Source of the DNA: Coprococcus ammoniilyticus
GTDB lineage: Bacteria > Bacillota > Clostridia > Lachnospirales > Lachnospiraceae
Reading direction: 5' to 3'
Assembly: GCF_025567345.1 (NCBI RefSeq)
Contig: NZ_JAOQJS010000005.1
Location: 186,001 to 250,000, forward strand
Length of the DNA stretch: 64,000 bases
Position numbers and translations under genes: made by a program. Positions 42,695 to 51,678 of this stretch are shown one piece after another (position 1 is the stretch's first letter; the number at the start of each line of letters is the position of its first letter). The notes under the pieces were generated by a model. That model was not told the DNA's origin. It saw only the letters and a program-made list of their open reading frames with translations, and searched no databases.

Positions 42695-44332
42695 TTACGA
42701 CTGCCAGACCAGGTTACCGGATGGATCAAGAGCCTGAATCCGGTAGGTATGGGCTTTAAGGTCTGCGGACAGGCGGGCAAGATAACCATCCTTTTTCCAG
42801 GTGATATAAATACGGTTATACATCTGGTCTGCCGGTACTTCTGCAAAATGCAAAGCATTTTCTGCCTGAGCGGAGATCTGCGCTGCAGGCTTTGTCCGGA
42901 TTGTCATTTCCGCATCAAATCCAAATGCTGGAAATTCTTTCCGGAATTTCAACATTTCAAGCTGCTTTTTTACGACCTCCTTTTCAAGTCCTGACTCTAT
43001 ATCTTTTTTTGAAAGATTTGTCCGGTTGATCTCTTTATGTCCACCTGCACCCGCACGCTTCACTGCCTCATAATCATTAGATCCGGCAAACAGATCCAGA
43101 TACCAGACCTGAGGTTTTCCGGGCATAAATATCTGCAATGCTCTGGCTAATAACAATGCCTGTTCATTTTCGCCAAGTGCATTATAATATGTCGTATTTA
43201 CCTGATAATACATCTTTTTATTACCGTGAAGATCCTTTACAAAACCACCACGATCCACAAGCAGCCGGATCAGATCTTCAATCCTGTCGTCCGGTAACAA
43301 TCCGGCAAGATCCAATACCGGTATTCCATCATGGCATCCAAGCATATTCACAGTATGAATATTCTCTTTTATCTGTTCCTTTGCCCACTGCTCCAGGTAA
43401 GAGCCATCGCCTCTGTAAAGAGCATCCAGGATCAATCCCGGAAGGAAAAAGTCATATGTCAGATATCCCTTCTCTGCTATCATCTTATACTTTTTCTCTT
43501 TATATCCGGCATGAATCTCCGGAAGAAGGCGGATTCCATATGGTTTTGCAAGCTTATGGATCTGTTCAAGGAATTCCCATGTCTCCGGTTCATTTAAGAA
43601 ATTGGCGCGTCCCGGTGCTTTTGGGGCATATGCAAATGCATCCAAACGGATTATCTTCGCTCCGTAACCTGCCAGTTTTTTTATGGTTTCACGGTAAAAG
43701 TCCCAAACCTTTTCTGATTTAATATTGAGATCCATTTGTCCTAAATATCTGGTATGATAATCATCAGTATCCCGAATCTCCTGATAAAACGTATTCCAGT
43801 ATGGAATCCGACTGCCATCTGCCATTTCCACCATCAACAGAGGTAATCCCGGTTTACGGAAGAACATCGGATCCAGATACTTCTGTTCCGGTTGTATATA
43901 GCCGTCTTCTGTCATTTCTCCACAGTTTTCCCAGAATGTATTCCAGTTAATAAAAAAGTCACGATATTCCGATTGACTGCCATTCTCCAACAGATCCTGA
44001 AACTGTGGCGACTGTACAGACGCATGGTTTAACACAAAATCCAGCTTCAGATCTATATTCTGTCTGCCCAACCGTAATAGTGCCTTTTCAGAATGAAATG
44101 TCTCCTCAAGATCATAGTCGATTACAGAAAAACCACGATCCAGATCAGAATGGTAAATACTCGGTAGTATATACATTGAGGAAAATGCATCTGCAAATCC
44201 ATCTCTTTCAAATAAATCCGCAACAGCTTCCAGATCTCCGCCAAGACTGTCCGGATACAGATTCAGCATTGGACCATTTTCAATTTTATTTATATCTGTC
44301 ATAGTTGTTTCTTCTATCTCTGTTTTCCTCAT
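42695..44332 (-). CDS. Sucrose phosphorylase-like GH13 enzyme
   Basis: A 545-residue GH13 protein of the sucrose-phosphorylase subfamily. The nucleophile is in KIIRLDAFAYAPK, the acid/base in RLLPEIHAGYKEK, and the third acidic residue in LGCHDGIPVLDL. It lacks secretion signals and phosphorolyses sucrose (or sucrose-6-phosphate) to glucose-1-phosphate and fructose in the cytoplasm. As the cluster imports by ABC rather than by PTS, plain sucrose released from raffinose is the likely substrate. Start at 44332 after CAGGAGGTTATAGAAT. Last gene of the raffinose cluster. Confidence 0.87.
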   Translation of the reverse strand: MRKTEIEETTMTDINKIENGPMLNLYPDSLGGDLEAVADLFERDGFADAFSSMYILPSIYHSDLDRGFSVIDYDLEETFHSEKALLRLGRQNIDLKLDFVLNHASVQSPQFQDLLENGSQSEYRDFFINWNTFWENCGEMTEDGYIQPEQKYLDPMFFRKPGLPLLMVEMADGSRIPYWNTFYQEIRDTDDYHTRYLGQMDLNIKSEKVWDFYRETIKKLAGYGAKIIRLDAFAYAPKAPGRANFLNEPETWEFLEQIHKLAKPYGIRLLPEIHAGYKEKKYKMIAEKGYLTYDFFLPGLILDALYRGDGSYLEQWAKEQIKENIHTVNMLGCHDGIPVLDLAGLLPDDRIEDLIRLLVDRGGFVKDLHGNKKMYYQVNTTYYNALGENEQALLLARALQIFMPGKPQVWYLDLFAGSNDYEAVKRAGAGGHKEINRTNLSKKDIESGLEKEVVKKQLEMLKFRKEFPAFGFDAEMTIRTKPAAQISAQAENALHFAEVPADQMYNRIYITWKKDGYLARLSADLKAHTYRIQALDPSGNLVWQS

Positions 44333-44356
44333 ATTCTATAACCTCCTGTTCACTTA

Positions 44357-45184
44357 CTATTCCGTATAAATCCTGCCATGCATATCCTGAATGATATCTG
44401 CCCGATCCAGTCCATCATTAATCTTCTTCTGCTCAATTCTTAATACTCTGGCTACAAAGGGACTGTCAATGGCAGTGTCACGATTCCTCTTCTTTCGGTT
44501 TTCAAGTGTTTCTTCCGGCGTACTGATCAATACAACAGATACATCCACCCCCTGCAGGTATGCACTGTTTCCATGTGTCCATTCAAGAATCAGAATATCT
44601 GTATCTGATACATCCCTGCGATCATACCAGATATCATCCTGGGTTCTTCCCATATGACGTAGCAGCAGTTGTGAAGTCCCTCCATGAAACTGCATGAGAA
44701 GATTCGATATAGCTTCATAATCCAGTTCCTGATCCGTACCCAGATAGTCTGTAAGAGCCTTGTCTCCATACTTCTGATATATGGATAACCACTGCATGTC
44801 CTCCTGTTCTTCTGCATCCCTTCCGGCTTTTTGAAGCTCTAATAATTTTTCTTTTATTTCATCTGTATATAGCCTTTCAGTTATAAGTCCATTTAACCCG
44901 GACATACGAAATCTCGCAATTCGTTCTGCATCATTATACATGGGAATCCGATGCGGATAATTGTCCCCGCTTATAATAAGTGATTTCTTTCCCTGTTTTT
45001 CAAACATATTTTGAAGTAAGAAAGCCATTCCGGTCTTACCAACACCAGAACCTCCGGATACCGATATGACTGTTTTTTTCTCTTTTCTTTCTTCTGTTTT
45101 TTTCCGGATCAACGGAAATAATCGTTCTGCGTTTTTGATCTGTTCCTGTGCCAGATCCGATACTGTAATTTCTTTCGTATCCAT
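44357..45184 (-). CDS. P-loop kinase of the uridine kinase/PRK fold, substrate unknown
   Basis: A 275-residue protein with Walker A SGGSGVGKTGMAFLL, a substrate loop SGDNYPHRIP at the position of the DxFY of uridine kinases, a second strand ILILEWTHGN and a lid ENRKKRNRDT. These fit the phosphoribulokinase/uridine kinase superfamily, not ordinary fructokinases. Between the alpha-galactosidase and the sucrose phosphorylase, a kinase for fructose or galactose, or for a derived sugar, would close the pathway; this is inference. GAGGTGACGGACAG precedes the ATG. A hairpin separates it from the galactosidase gene. Confidence 0.7.
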   Translation of the reverse strand: MDTKEITVSDLAQEQIKNAERLFPLIRKKTEERKEKKTVISVSGGSGVGKTGMAFLLQNMFEKQGKKSLIISGDNYPHRIPMYNDAERIARFRMSGLNGLITERLYTDEIKEKLLELQKAGRDAEEQEDMQWLSIYQKYGDKALTDYLGTDQELDYEAISNLLMQFHGGTSQLLLRHMGRTQDDIWYDRRDVSDTDILILEWTHGNSAYLQGVDVSVVLISTPEETLENRKKRNRDTAIDSPFVARVLRIEQKKINDGLDRADIIQDMHGRIYTE

Positions 45185-45243
45185 CTGTCCGTCACCTCAT
45201 TTCTGATCATCTTATATATCTTTTATTCTATTGTTTTTGCCAA

Positions 45244-45277
45244 ACTCCCCGATCTCTGCAAACAGAAACCGGGGAGT
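45244..45277 (-). terminator. Hairpin after the alpha-galactosidase gene
   Basis: ACTCCCCG (45244-45251) pairs with CGGGGAGT (45270-45277), with a short T tract on the minus strand. Probably a partial terminator, since no clear promoter for the kinase gene was seen. Confidence 0.65.
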
Positions 45278-45288
45278 CCTATTTATTC

Positions 45289-47466
45289 TTATTCTACTGC
45301 ATCAAGCAGGATCTGATAGCTTGGATAATTACCGGATACTACCGTAAACGGCATACCGAGCTCCATCAAAGCAGCTCCTGAATAAACAGTACCTGTTTTC
45401 TTATCCCGATAGGAACGTTCCGGCGCAAGCCCTCTCAATCGAATATAAAATACAGGATGATTACCATGTGTATTTAATAAAACAGCACCTACAACTGCAT
45501 GTTTTTTTTCTTCATCGACAGACATCCATGCTCCATATTCCGCCTCAAACGGATTACTTAATCTGTAATAATCCCCTTTTAAAATAACCGGTGCTGCTTC
45601 ATGATAGGTTTTGATCTGTTCACGGACTGCCGTCTTATCTTCCTCAGATAACTTTCCAAGATCCAGTTCATATCCGAATGCACCTGTCATGGCAACCACA
45701 CCTCTGGTCTTCATGTCCGTCACTCTGCCGGTCTGATGATTCGGCACCGCAGATACATGGGCTCCCATCGTTGATAAAGGATAAGCAAACGATGTACCAT
45801 ACTGGATACGGATACGATCAACTGCATCTGTATTATCACTGCACCATATCTGTGGTGTATAATACAACATACCCATATCAAACCTTCCGCCACCGCCGGA
45901 GCAGCCTTCCCATAACATATCCGGAAATGCCTGCGTCAGGCGTTCCAGCAGGTCATATACACCAAGCATATAGTCATACATTACATTTCCCTGCCATACC
46001 ATACTGTCGGAATATATATCACATAAGCTTCGATTCATATCCCATTTCACATAATTGATATCGCCCTGCCTGAGGACAGCTGCAATCTGTTCATAGATAT
46101 GATCCACCACCTCCGGATTTGCAAAATCAAGTACAAGCTGATTTCTGCCATGTACCGGATGTTTACCGGGAACCTGAATTGCCCACTCCGGATGTTTTCT
46201 GTAAAGATCACTGTTTTCTGAAACCATCTCCGGCTCTATCCAGATACCAAACTGAACACCTTTGTCATGAACACGTTTTGTCAGCTCCGTAAGAGAACAG
46301 CCCAGCTTATCTTCATTTACAATCCAGTCACCAAGGGATGAATTATCATCATCTCTTGTGCCAAACCAGCCATCATCCATGACCAGAAGCTCTACACCAA
46401 GTGCTGCAGCCTGCTCCGCAAGATTAACGATCGCTTCACCATTAAAATCAAAATAACAGGCTTCCCAGCTATTTACAAGAACCGGACGGATCTGATCTTT
46501 ATATTTCCCGCGACAGATATGCTCTCTCACCAAATGATGCATCTGATTGGATAGCTGTTCCATTCCATACGCTGAATATGACAGAACTGCTTCCGGGGCA
46601 TAAAATGTCTGCTCCGGCTTTAATTGATAGGAAAAGAAATCCTCCTGAAGACCCATAACCAGACGGATCTGATCAAACTGATCTAATTCTACGCTTCCTT
46701 CAAAGCTTCCACTGTACACCAGTGATACACCATAACAGGCTCCGGCAGTCTCTGTTGTGCCATGTTCCGCAAGGATCATATATGGATTATACTGATGTCC
46801 GGACGTACCACGATTACTTCCGATCACCTGTCTGCCATGTGTTACCGGTGTTCGCTGCATATTCCGTTCCATTGCATGCCGTCCATAAAATGTCAGTACA
46901 TCATAATCTCCATACAAAAGATCAAGACATGCGCTGGAAAGCTTCTCCAGATAGATTTCATTCTTTCCGACATTTGTAACTTTTACACTTCTGGTTATTA
47001 CATCGCAGTCAGGTAATACGCCATATAATAATGTTACCTCTACACCGACTCTTTCGTCCTTCAGATATATGCACAGAGTCTGTGCAGCTTCAGAATGTAC
47101 TGCCGGAAGTCCCGGGAGATCATACTTACCATCCTGAATCTGATATCCTGTATAGCGAAGATCAAGTGCCATACAGCCATTTGCTTCACGGATCTTTCCT
47201 GCCGTTGTTCTGTAATCACCGGTTCCAAGAACAGGGAATTCCTGAGGAAGTGCATCTAGGGAATAAGTACGATCGTTTCCAAGATCATATGGATTTCCTG
47301 AAAAACCTCGATCATAGTAAGTCAGTATATAATCCATTTCCGAATCCAAGCGTTTTCCGTAATACAGATGAAGCAAATAATCATGTGTATCGGCCATCAT
47401 CTGATAAGTTGTATGTTCCGTATGGAGAGAAAATATTCTTTTCTCTTTGTTATATATAATAGCCAT
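45289..47466 (-). CDS. aga: Alpha-galactosidase, GH36
   Basis: A 725-residue GH36 enzyme. The TIM-barrel part shows WEACYFDFNG, MDDGWFGTRDDDNSSLGDW, the nucleophile in NYVKWDMNRS and the acid/base in IWCSDNTDAVDRIRIQYG, preceded by CSGGGGRFD. The long N-terminal beta domain (residues about 1-300) is typical. There is no signal peptide, so it removes galactose from imported raffinose or stachyose in the cytoplasm. Start at 47466 after AAAAGGAGACTTAATTT. Downstream of the importer genes in one operon. Confidence 0.93.
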   Translation of the reverse strand: MAIIYNKEKRIFSLHTEHTTYQMMADTHDYLLHLYYGKRLDSEMDYILTYYDRGFSGNPYDLGNDRTYSLDALPQEFPVLGTGDYRTTAGKIREANGCMALDLRYTGYQIQDGKYDLPGLPAVHSEAAQTLCIYLKDERVGVEVTLLYGVLPDCDVITRSVKVTNVGKNEIYLEKLSSACLDLLYGDYDVLTFYGRHAMERNMQRTPVTHGRQVIGSNRGTSGHQYNPYMILAEHGTTETAGACYGVSLVYSGSFEGSVELDQFDQIRLVMGLQEDFFSYQLKPEQTFYAPEAVLSYSAYGMEQLSNQMHHLVREHICRGKYKDQIRPVLVNSWEACYFDFNGEAIVNLAEQAAALGVELLVMDDGWFGTRDDDNSSLGDWIVNEDKLGCSLTELTKRVHDKGVQFGIWIEPEMVSENSDLYRKHPEWAIQVPGKHPVHGRNQLVLDFANPEVVDHIYEQIAAVLRQGDINYVKWDMNRSLCDIYSDSMVWQGNVMYDYMLGVYDLLERLTQAFPDMLWEGCSGGGGRFDMGMLYYTPQIWCSDNTDAVDRIRIQYGTSFAYPLSTMGAHVSAVPNHQTGRVTDMKTRGVVAMTGAFGYELDLGKLSEEDKTAVREQIKTYHEAAPVILKGDYYRLSNPFEAEYGAWMSVDEEKKHAVVGAVLLNTHGNHPVFYIRLRGLAPERSYRDKKTGTVYSGAALMELGMPFTVVSGNYPSYQILLDAVE

Positions 47467-47481
47467 AAATTAAGTCTCCTT

Positions 47482-48366
47482 TTATTTTACTGCTCCGTTT
47501 GCCACACCTGATATGATCTGTTTCTGACAAATAATATAGAAGATCAGAATCGGAAGTAACGCTAACAGATAAGATGCAAAGGCCAGATTGTAATTTGTTC
47601 CAAACTGAGTCTGGAAATTCAGCTGCGCAAGCGGAAGTGTATTCTGATCACCGGACATAATTACAAGCGGTGTCATAACGTCATTCCATGTGCCAAGGGC
47701 TGTAAGGATCGCAACCGTTGCATGCATTGGTTTCATATTCGGGAAGATGATCTTCCAGTAAGTCGTCCATGTAGTGGCTCCGTCAACACAAGCTGCCTCT
47801 TCCAGTTCAAGCGGAAGATTATTCAGATATCCGGCATATAACATTGTGTTCATCGGAAGATAAAATACTGTATAAAGTAATACCACACCAATCATATTTG
47901 CCAGTCCCATTTTTGCTGTCTGTTTTACAAGCGGCATCATCAAAATAGCAAATGGCACGAACATACCACTGACAAGATAAAGATAAATTCCATTATAGAT
48001 CCGATTCTTTTTCTTGCTTCGTCCAAGTACATAACCGATCAGGGAATGTATTACGATCGATAATGCGATAGTTGCCAGTGTGATAAATAAACTGTTACCG
48101 AGAGAATGCCAGAAATCTGTTACCTCCATAGCTTCCTTAAAATTACTCAGACTCCAGTGCTGTGGAAGAGATAAGATTCCATGGATATCATTTGTCATCT
48201 CAGACGGCTGCTTAAATGCGATCATAACCGTCATATATAATGGGAACAGGATGGTTACAAGACCAAGGATCAACAGAATCGTAACCCCGATATTATATCG
48301 TTCTTTTCCTGTCTTAATCCCCTTTTCTTTATATTCTTTTCTGATCTGTCTCTGCGATTTTTTCAT
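47482..48366 (-). CDS. msmG: Raffinose-type ABC permease MsmG
   Basis: A 294-residue permease with six helices and the EAA loop EEAACVDGATTWTTYWKIIFP. It matches MsmG/MalG-like second permeases of carbohydrate uptake type 1 importers. It overlaps the preceding permease gene by 4 bp. As in the maltodextrin cluster, no ATPase gene is present, so both importers probably share one. Confidence 0.9.
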   Translation of the reverse strand: MKKSQRQIRKEYKEKGIKTGKERYNIGVTILLILGLVTILFPLYMTVMIAFKQPSEMTNDIHGILSLPQHWSLSNFKEAMEVTDFWHSLGNSLFITLATIALSIVIHSLIGYVLGRSKKKNRIYNGIYLYLVSGMFVPFAILMMPLVKQTAKMGLANMIGVVLLYTVFYLPMNTMLYAGYLNNLPLELEEAACVDGATTWTTYWKIIFPNMKPMHATVAILTALGTWNDVMTPLVIMSGDQNTLPLAQLNFQTQFGTNYNLAFASYLLALLPILIFYIICQKQIISGVANGAVK

Positions 48367-49271
48367 AACTGTTCCTCCTTCTTACCCAGGAAACGCATCT
48401 GTAATACAGATATCACTACGATTACTATAAAGAACACGACTGCATTTGCACTCTGGAATCCAAACTGTCCGCCACTCATACCATTATTGTAAATCAGGTA
48501 GGAAATGGATTCTGTGCTCTGCGCAGGGCCACCCTTTGTCAACGACATGATCTGGTCAAATACCATCAGGAAGTTCTTCATACAAAGGACTACATTAATT
48601 GTAAAAAACGGAAGGATCAGTGGGAATGTCAGATAACGGAATTTTGCAAATCCGGTTGCACCATCTAAAGATCCTGCTTCGTATACATCTTCCGGAACTG
48701 TCTGAAGACCGGATATATAAATGATCGTATTCATCGCGATCGACTGCCATGCACATACTACTGCGATTGCTAGCCAGGCCGTTTTAGAACTTGCCAGCAT
48801 ACTGTTTCCCTCAAAACCGAGCATGATTGCAATCTGTGGCAGAATGTAAGTAAAGAAATAGTTAAAAATATAACCAACAACCAGACCGCCTAAGATATTT
48901 GGCAGGAAATACAGTCCACGAAGGCCGCTCTTAAAACGAATCTTGCTGTTTAATGCCATCGCAAGGATCAGGCTGACAACATTTACGATGATCGTTGTTA
49001 CTATAGCCAGCTTAAATGTAAACAGATAGGATGAACCAACTCTGGCATCATGAAAAAGATCAATATAGTTTCGAAAACCAACCCACTCATAGCTGCCATA
49101 CCCACGGAAATTGGTAAAGCTGTAAATCGCACCCTGAATCAAAGGCAATGTGTTGAATGTAAAGAACAATGCTACGATAGGAATTGTGATCAACATAAAT
49201 GTTCTGGATTTCCCGGACATTTTCTTTTTCTTTTTAGCAAACTTCATATCTTCTGTCTTTTTTGTATCCAT
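48363..49271 (-). CDS. msmF: Raffinose-type ABC permease MsmF
   Basis: A 302-residue permease with six helices and the EAA loop YEAGSLDGATGFAKFRYLTFP. The basic N-terminus and the SYLIYNNGMSGGQFGFQSA region fit the MsmF type. It begins 3 nt after the end of the binding-protein gene and is translationally coupled to msmG. Confidence 0.9.
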   Translation of the reverse strand: MDTKKTEDMKFAKKKKKMSGKSRTFMLITIPIVALFFTFNTLPLIQGAIYSFTNFRGYGSYEWVGFRNYIDLFHDARVGSSYLFTFKLAIVTTIIVNVVSLILAMALNSKIRFKSGLRGLYFLPNILGGLVVGYIFNYFFTYILPQIAIMLGFEGNSMLASSKTAWLAIAVVCAWQSIAMNTIIYISGLQTVPEDVYEAGSLDGATGFAKFRYLTFPLILPFFTINVVLCMKNFLMVFDQIMSLTKGGPAQSTESISYLIYNNGMSGGQFGFQSANAVVFFIVIVVISVLQMRFLGKKEEQL

Positions 49272-49273
49272 TT

Positions 49274-50557
49274 CTATTCCTCCTCTCCGGAATGCTCCTG
49301 CTCATATTTGCGAACCTTTGTGATCAGGTCACGATTGTACCGTTTCCATTCCGTATCAAATTTCTTCAAAAACGCTTCTGTATCTCCATCTAACAGATAA
49401 GTCTGAATCAATGCATCTACTGCCATCTCAGATGGATAAAAATGATCCTGATAATCAGTCACGATTCCGTTGTCCAGATATTCCTGCATACCGTCTAACA
49501 TAGATGCAAGCTTGAAATCACCTTTCTTACAAGGTACTGCGTTCTGATTGTCTATATAGTCCTGTACATTTTCATCCTCTAACAGGAAACGGAGGACTTC
49601 ATAGGCTGCTTCCTTATTCGGACAGTCTTCCATCACGCAGAACTGAAGATCTACACCGGATGTCAGAACCATGTCATCCTTATTGTTAGAAGCCGGGAAT
49701 ACAAATGAATCAATATTGATATCCGGATTTACTGACTGGATCTGTGGTACAGCATAGCTTCCGATCATATACATTGCTGACTCACCTTTTGCAAATGCTG
49801 TACAAGCATCATTATAAGAATATGCAACCGGATTGGCTTCTCCATACTGAAGCAGGGTTTTCATTTCTTCCGCAACCTGAACATACTGATCGGAAAATGT
49901 CGTTTCTCCCTTATTAACATCCTTACATACGGTCGAAGATGTCAATGAAGCTACTGCACTGTTCCATGGAGAAAGACAGGTCCATGTATCCTTGTAGCCC
50001 ATATAAAACGGAAGAATTCCTTCTGCTTTAATCTCATCACATAATGCAAGAAGCTCATCCCATGTTTCCGGGATCGTCCATCCATGCTCCTCAAACATAT
50101 CCCGGTTGTACAGGATACCGGCAGCATTTGCCACATATGGAACACTGTATGTTCCTTCTGTTGGAATAAATTTCAGATTCTCACAGATCGTCAGATAATT
50201 TTCCTTTATATCTGCCAGTCCATCAAAATCAGAAATATCCATCAACATATCGGCATCAATAAAATTCGAATAATTGATGTCACCGCCAATACCAATGATA
50301 TCCGGATTATCTTCACGAACAAATCTGGTCTTCAACACCGTCATTGCATCGTTCGGAGAACTGATCTTCAATTCAATATCATCATGACTGGCATTAAACC
50401 GTTCCTCAACTTCTTCAAAATAAGAGGTTGCTTCCGGCTTGTACTGTACCAGTTCGATCACTGTTTTTCCGTCTTTATTATTCTTGCCACACCCCGCCAG
50501 TAAGCAGAAACCAGTCATCATTGTAAGTACAAATAATAGTTTTTTCCCTTTTAGCAT
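49274..50557 (-). CDS. msmE: Raffinose-type binding lipoprotein MsmE
   Basis: A 427-residue lipoprotein (lipobox LLAGC, cysteine near residue 23) with a family 1 sugar-binding pattern: VIELVQYKPEATSYFEEVEE, YSVPYVANAAGILYNRDMFE and AKGESAMYMIGSYAVPQIQ. It binds alpha-galactosides by context. First gene of the operon, divergent from the msmR-like regulator. Confidence 0.88.
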   Translation of the reverse strand: MLKGKKLLFVLTMMTGFCLLAGCGKNNKDGKTVIELVQYKPEATSYFEEVEERFNASHDDIELKISSPNDAMTVLKTRFVREDNPDIIGIGGDINYSNFIDADMLMDISDFDGLADIKENYLTICENLKFIPTEGTYSVPYVANAAGILYNRDMFEEHGWTIPETWDELLALCDEIKAEGILPFYMGYKDTWTCLSPWNSAVASLTSSTVCKDVNKGETTFSDQYVQVAEEMKTLLQYGEANPVAYSYNDACTAFAKGESAMYMIGSYAVPQIQSVNPDINIDSFVFPASNNKDDMVLTSGVDLQFCVMEDCPNKEAAYEVLRFLLEDENVQDYIDNQNAVPCKKGDFKLASMLDGMQEYLDNGIVTDYQDHFYPSEMAVDALIQTYLLDGDTEAFLKKFDTEWKRYNRDLITKVRKYEQEHSGEEE

Positions 50558-50655
50558 AAATACATTTCTCCCTTCTTTTATAATATGCTTTTTTAAGTTA
50601 TTTTCATTCTAACATATCATAATGCTTGTTAAAATATCGTAATAATTCCATTTTT

Positions 50656-50710
50656 ATACCAAAATGCATTATTTTTGTCTCACTATTGCATTTATCTAGC
50701 ATTTTGGTAT
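50656..50710. promoter_or_regulatory. Divergent operator and promoter between msmE and the AraC gene
   Basis: ATACCAAAATGC (50656-50667) and GCATTTTGGTAT (50699-50710) are perfect 12-bp inverted arms with a 31-bp gap. For the plus strand TTGCAT (50686-50691) with TATATA (50708) or TATAGT (50710) overlaps the right arm. One half-site per gene suggests looping or shared control by the AraC-type protein. Confidence 0.62.
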
Positions 50711-50769
50711 ATAGTAAAAAACAGTAGAGTTTATATTGTGTATTTGTTCTAATTTTGGGAGGTTTTTTT

Positions 50770-51612
50770 ATGCATGAATACCTTTTTTCTATATTTCCAA
50801 ATGAGAAATTTATAGATCTTGGACTATACCAGTACGGATGGGAACGCTGTGCACCGGCCCATCAGTTCGGTCCGGCTGCCAGAACCCACTATCTGTTTCA
50901 TTATGTCATCTCCGGAACCGGACTTTTAATGGCACAGGACAAAAAAGGAGAGACTAGAAATTATTCGATCAAAAGCGGACAGGGCTTTCTTCTGTATCCG
51001 GGACAGATCAGCACCTATATCGCAGATGAGACAAACCCATGGGAATATACCTGGCTGGAATTTGATGGATTACGGGTAAAAGAAGCACTGGACATTGCCG
51101 GTTTTTCAAAAGACCAGCCCATCTATCATGCTACCTCAAAGGAATACCGGGAAATCATGATGAACGAAATGCTCTATATTGCCAATCACCCAAACGAACC
51201 GCCATTTCACCTGATCGGTCATTCCTACCTTTTTCTGGATGCACTCACCCGTTCCACCGCCTCTACCCAGATGATAAAAACCGGTAAAATGAGCGATTAC
51301 TATATAAAAGAAGCGATAAACTTCGTAGAGCAGAATTTTCCTTATGACATCTCTATCGAAGATATAGCTGTCTGTTGCGGCATCAACCGCAGCTATCTGG
51401 GAAAGATCTTTCATGACTCCATTGGCAAAACGCCACAGGAATTCCTGATAAACTATCGGATGTCCAAAGCAACAGAGCTGCTGAAAATGACTAAATTATC
51501 AATTGCAGACATAGGAAATGCAGTCGGCTATCCAAACCAACTGCATTTCTCAAGAGCTTTTAAAAATATATATGGTGTCTCCCCAAAAAACTGGCGGGAC
51601 CAGAATCACTAA
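50770..51612 (+). CDS. msmR: AraC-family regulator of the raffinose cluster (MsmR-like)
   Basis: A 280-residue regulator: cupin-like sensor half (residues about 35-100, HYVISGTGLLMAQDKKGETR and LLYPGQISTYIA) and two C-terminal helix-turn-helices (ISIEDIAVCCGINRSYLGKI and IADIGNAVGYPNQLHFSRAF) ending GVSPKNW. The start at 50770 follows TTTGGGAGGTTTTTTT. Divergent position and family imply activation of msmEFG-aga by an alpha-galactoside or melibiose-like inducer. Confidence 0.88.
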   Translation: MHEYLFSIFPNEKFIDLGLYQYGWERCAPAHQFGPAARTHYLFHYVISGTGLLMAQDKKGETRNYSIKSGQGFLLYPGQISTYIADETNPWEYTWLEFDGLRVKEALDIAGFSKDQPIYHATSKEYREIMMNEMLYIANHPNEPPFHLIGHSYLFLDALTRSTASTQMIKTGKMSDYYIKEAINFVEQNFPYDISIEDIAVCCGINRSYLGKIFHDSIGKTPQEFLINYRMSKATELLKMTKLSIADIGNAVGYPNQLHFSRAFKNIYGVSPKNWRDQNH

Positions 51613-51618
51613 CATAGA

Positions 51619-51672
51619 AACCCCTCCGGCAGATGATTATATGTATGTGGTTTTATCTGTCGGAGGGGATTC
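51619..51672. terminator. Terminator after msmR
   Basis: CCCCTCCGGCAGAT pairs with ATCTGTCGGAGGGG around a loop of about 20 nt; it serves convergent genes. Its arms are nearly the same as the outermost arms of the giant hairpin at 42401-42688. Confidence 0.82.
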
Positions 51673-51678
51673 GTTTCC

